Of a stretch of DNA of 64,000 nt, positions 62,636 through 64,000 are shown piece by piece. Under the pieces are notes generated by a model. The model had not been told where the DNA came from. It worked only from the letters and a program-made list of their open reading frames with translations, and made no database searches. Numbering within the stretch: the first letter of the stretch is position 1; the number at the start of each line of letters is the position of its first letter. This DNA is from Cytophagales bacterium (GTDB lineage Bacteria > Bacteroidota > Bacteroidia > Cytophagales > Cyclobacteriaceae): positions 186,001 through 250,000 of the forward strand of contig JAFLBR010000001.1 of NCBI GenBank assembly GCA_017303795.1, in the 5' to 3' direction. The translations under genes were made by a program, and so were the position numbers.

Positions 62636-64000
62636 ATGAAAAAAATGCTACCCTTTATTCGGCACTTCCTCAGTGGAATACTGATGATCTGCTTGCTGGC
62701 CGGGACCCACATGGCGTTTGGCCAGGCCCGAAAAATTTCAGGAACTGTTAAAGACGATCAAGGCCAGTCATTACCAGGCGTTAACGTGGTGCTAAAAGGT
62801 ACCTCGATTGGTACCACCACCGATGTGAACGGAGGTTTTGAGCTACAGGTATCTTCTTCAACCGATGTGCTGGTATTTTCCTTTGTCGGGATGACCTCGC
62901 AGGAAGTTACTGTGGGAAGTCAAACCACATTCACTATCACCTTGCTTGCAGAATCTCAACAATTGTCTGAGATCATTGTAACTGGATATTCCGGAGAGCG
63001 AAAATCGGATTTGACCGGAAGCGTTTCAGTAGTAAACATGTCTGATACAAAAGACATTCCTTCGGGTAGTACCCTTCAAAATGTACAAGGTCGTGTACCA
63101 GGCCTTTACATCCAGACAGATGGTTCGCCCAGTGGTGCTGCCCGTGCAGTAAACATCAGGGGTGTAAATACATTAGGAAATACCAATCCACTCTATGTGA
63201 TTGATGGTGTACCCACTACCGATCCAAACATCTTTCAGTTTATGGATCCAAATTCTATTGAAAGTATGCAGATATTAAAGGATGCATCGGCTGCTTCTAT
63301 CTACGGATCAAGGGCTTCGAATGGTGTTATTATTGTCACTACAAAAACCGGAGGAAAAGAAAAGGTAAATATTACCGTAAACTCCAGCATGACATTCGCG
63401 CAAAACACCCGCAGAATTCCCATGATGAATACGGATCAGATGGGTCGTGTACTTTGGCAAGCTTCTGTTAATGATGGTACGCCAACTTCAGCACATGCAG
63501 CCCGCTATACATTTGAAGAGCATACAGATGCAAATGGTGTGCGAATTCTGGATCGCGTTATCCCCACACAGTTTATTAATAATGACCCCAACATTCCTTC
63601 AGGGGATACCGATTGGCAGGATGAAGTATACAAGACCGCAGCAATTTCTCAGAATAACATTACCATTACTGCCGGAGGCCCTCGAAGCACTTCATTAATA
63701 AGCCTTGGATATTTTTCAAACTCAGGCCTTGTTGTTCGCAATACCTATGAACGGTATACTGCGCGTATCAACAACAGTGTAAACTTTTTTGATGGCAAAC
63801 TTAAGGTTGGCCAGAATCTGCAATTGCTAAAGGCAAAAGAAAGCCCCATGGGCAATGATCAGGGTGCAGTTGCAGGATGGAACGCAGATGGTACTGCCCG
63901 GGCAGGAGCAGTTGGTACAGCCACACCTTTGGTATTGGCAACTACCATTCAACCGTTGTTGCCGGTACGTAAAGCAGATGGCACTTATGCTGGTCCACTT
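62636..64000 (+). CDS. SusC/RagA TonB-dependent outer-membrane porin (partial, runs off the window)
   Basis: The frame is open for 455 codons to the window edge, and the full protein is probably about 1000 residues. It has a signal peptide (FLSGILMICLLAGTHMAFGQ), then a carboxypeptidase-like domain (KISGTVKDDQGQSLPGVNVV, GTTTDVNGGFEL). The TonB box region (LSEIIVTGYSGERKSDLTGS) and plug domain (VRGVNTLG-like INIRGVNTLGNTNPLYVIDG; IYGSRASNGVIIVTTKTG) follow. It takes up oligosaccharides with a SusD partner, presumably encoded just beyond the window. The start is 19 bases after the porter stop, so it is in the same operon. Confidence 0.95.
   Translation, partial: MKKMLPFIRHFLSGILMICLLAGTHMAFGQARKISGTVKDDQGQSLPGVNVVLKGTSIGTTTDVNGGFELQVSSSTDVLVFSFVGMTSQEVTVGSQTTFTITLLAESQQLSEIIVTGYSGERKSDLTGSVSVVNMSDTKDIPSGSTLQNVQGRVPGLYIQTDGSPSGAARAVNIRGVNTLGNTNPLYVIDGVPTTDPNIFQFMDPNSIESMQILKDASAASIYGSRASNGVIIVTTKTGGKEKVNITVNSSMTFAQNTRRIPMMNTDQMGRVLWQASVNDGTPTSAHAARYTFEEHTDANGVRILDRVIPTQFINNDPNIPSGDTDWQDEVYKTAAISQNNITITAGGPRSTSLISLGYFSNSGLVVRNTYERYTARINNSVNFFDGKLKVGQNLQLLKAKESPMGNDQGAVAGWNADGTARAGAVGTATPLVLATTIQPLLPVRKADGTYAGPL

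Overview
The window comes from the chromosome of a Bacteroidota bacterium, most likely a Cytophagales-type environmental species. The evidence is direct. Two very large secreted proteins end in the gliding-motility/type IX secretion (type B) sorting domain and one PorP/SprF-family protein is present. There is a SusC-type TonB-dependent porin, a hybrid two-component sensor with an AraC output domain, and an 800-residue stand-alone FtsX/MacB permease. Candidate -7 elements match TAnnTTTG, the Bacteroidota consensus. No rRNA, tRNA, CRISPR array or intact insertion sequence was recognised. The species was not determined.

Layout. 1-9.2 kb: an ECF sigma factor with a small membrane protein, then a TetR-TolC-adaptor-RND efflux operon closed by a terminator, then a membrane metallophosphoesterase. 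9.3-15.3 kb: an AT-rich gene for a membrane-anchored HNH nuclease, an AHSA1-like protein, a DUF3999/DUF2339 membrane pair and an AraC regulator. 15.4-20.5 kb: a complete trans-4-hydroxy-L-proline degradation operon (deaminase, ketoglutarate semialdehyde dehydrogenase, epimerase, D-amino-acid dehydrogenase). Its three internal gaps are filled almost exactly by degenerate 7-bp repeats in inverted arms. 20.5-27.5 kb: an SBF-type transporter, an FtsX permease, a six-hairpin glycosidase lipoprotein and hypotheticals. 27.6-33.9 kb: pgk, a three-unit palindromic repeat array, a decayed SRPBCC paralogue, its intact sister, pfkA, a Sua5/TsaC tRNA-modification enzyme, and a Nudix hydrolase. 34.1-42.4 kb: a 1730-residue T9SS cargo protein divergent from a PorP/SprF gene whose signal-peptide coding region carries a 126-bp MITE-like palindrome, followed by small AT-rich accessory genes, one frameshifted. 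42.4-57.9 kb: gpsA with an acyltransferase, a second T9SS cargo protein, a DCC-family protein, fabD, folK, sppA, a stretch of consecutive hairpins, three tiny exported peptides (two identical), a TPR histidine kinase and metG. 58.2-64 kb: the start of a polysaccharide-utilisation locus: a hybrid two-component sensor with a periplasmic sugar-binding-protein domain, an MFS sugar porter and a SusC protein cut by the window edge.

How the parts work together. The hydroxyproline operon converts hydroxyproline to 2-oxoglutarate, probably under the divergent AraC protein. The efflux operon is probably controlled by its TetR gene. The sugar locus resembles the fructan-type arrangement in which a PBP-domain hybrid sensor switches on an inner-membrane monosaccharide importer and a Sus porin.

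The most unusual content is repeat-based. (1) Heptamer arrays fill successive gaps of one operon, and one encloses what looks like an internally deleted four-helix-bundle (S23/IVP-like) gene. (2) A MITE-like insertion lies in frame inside a signal peptide. (3) Duplicated tiny lipoprotein-like peptides sit next to a histidine kinase.
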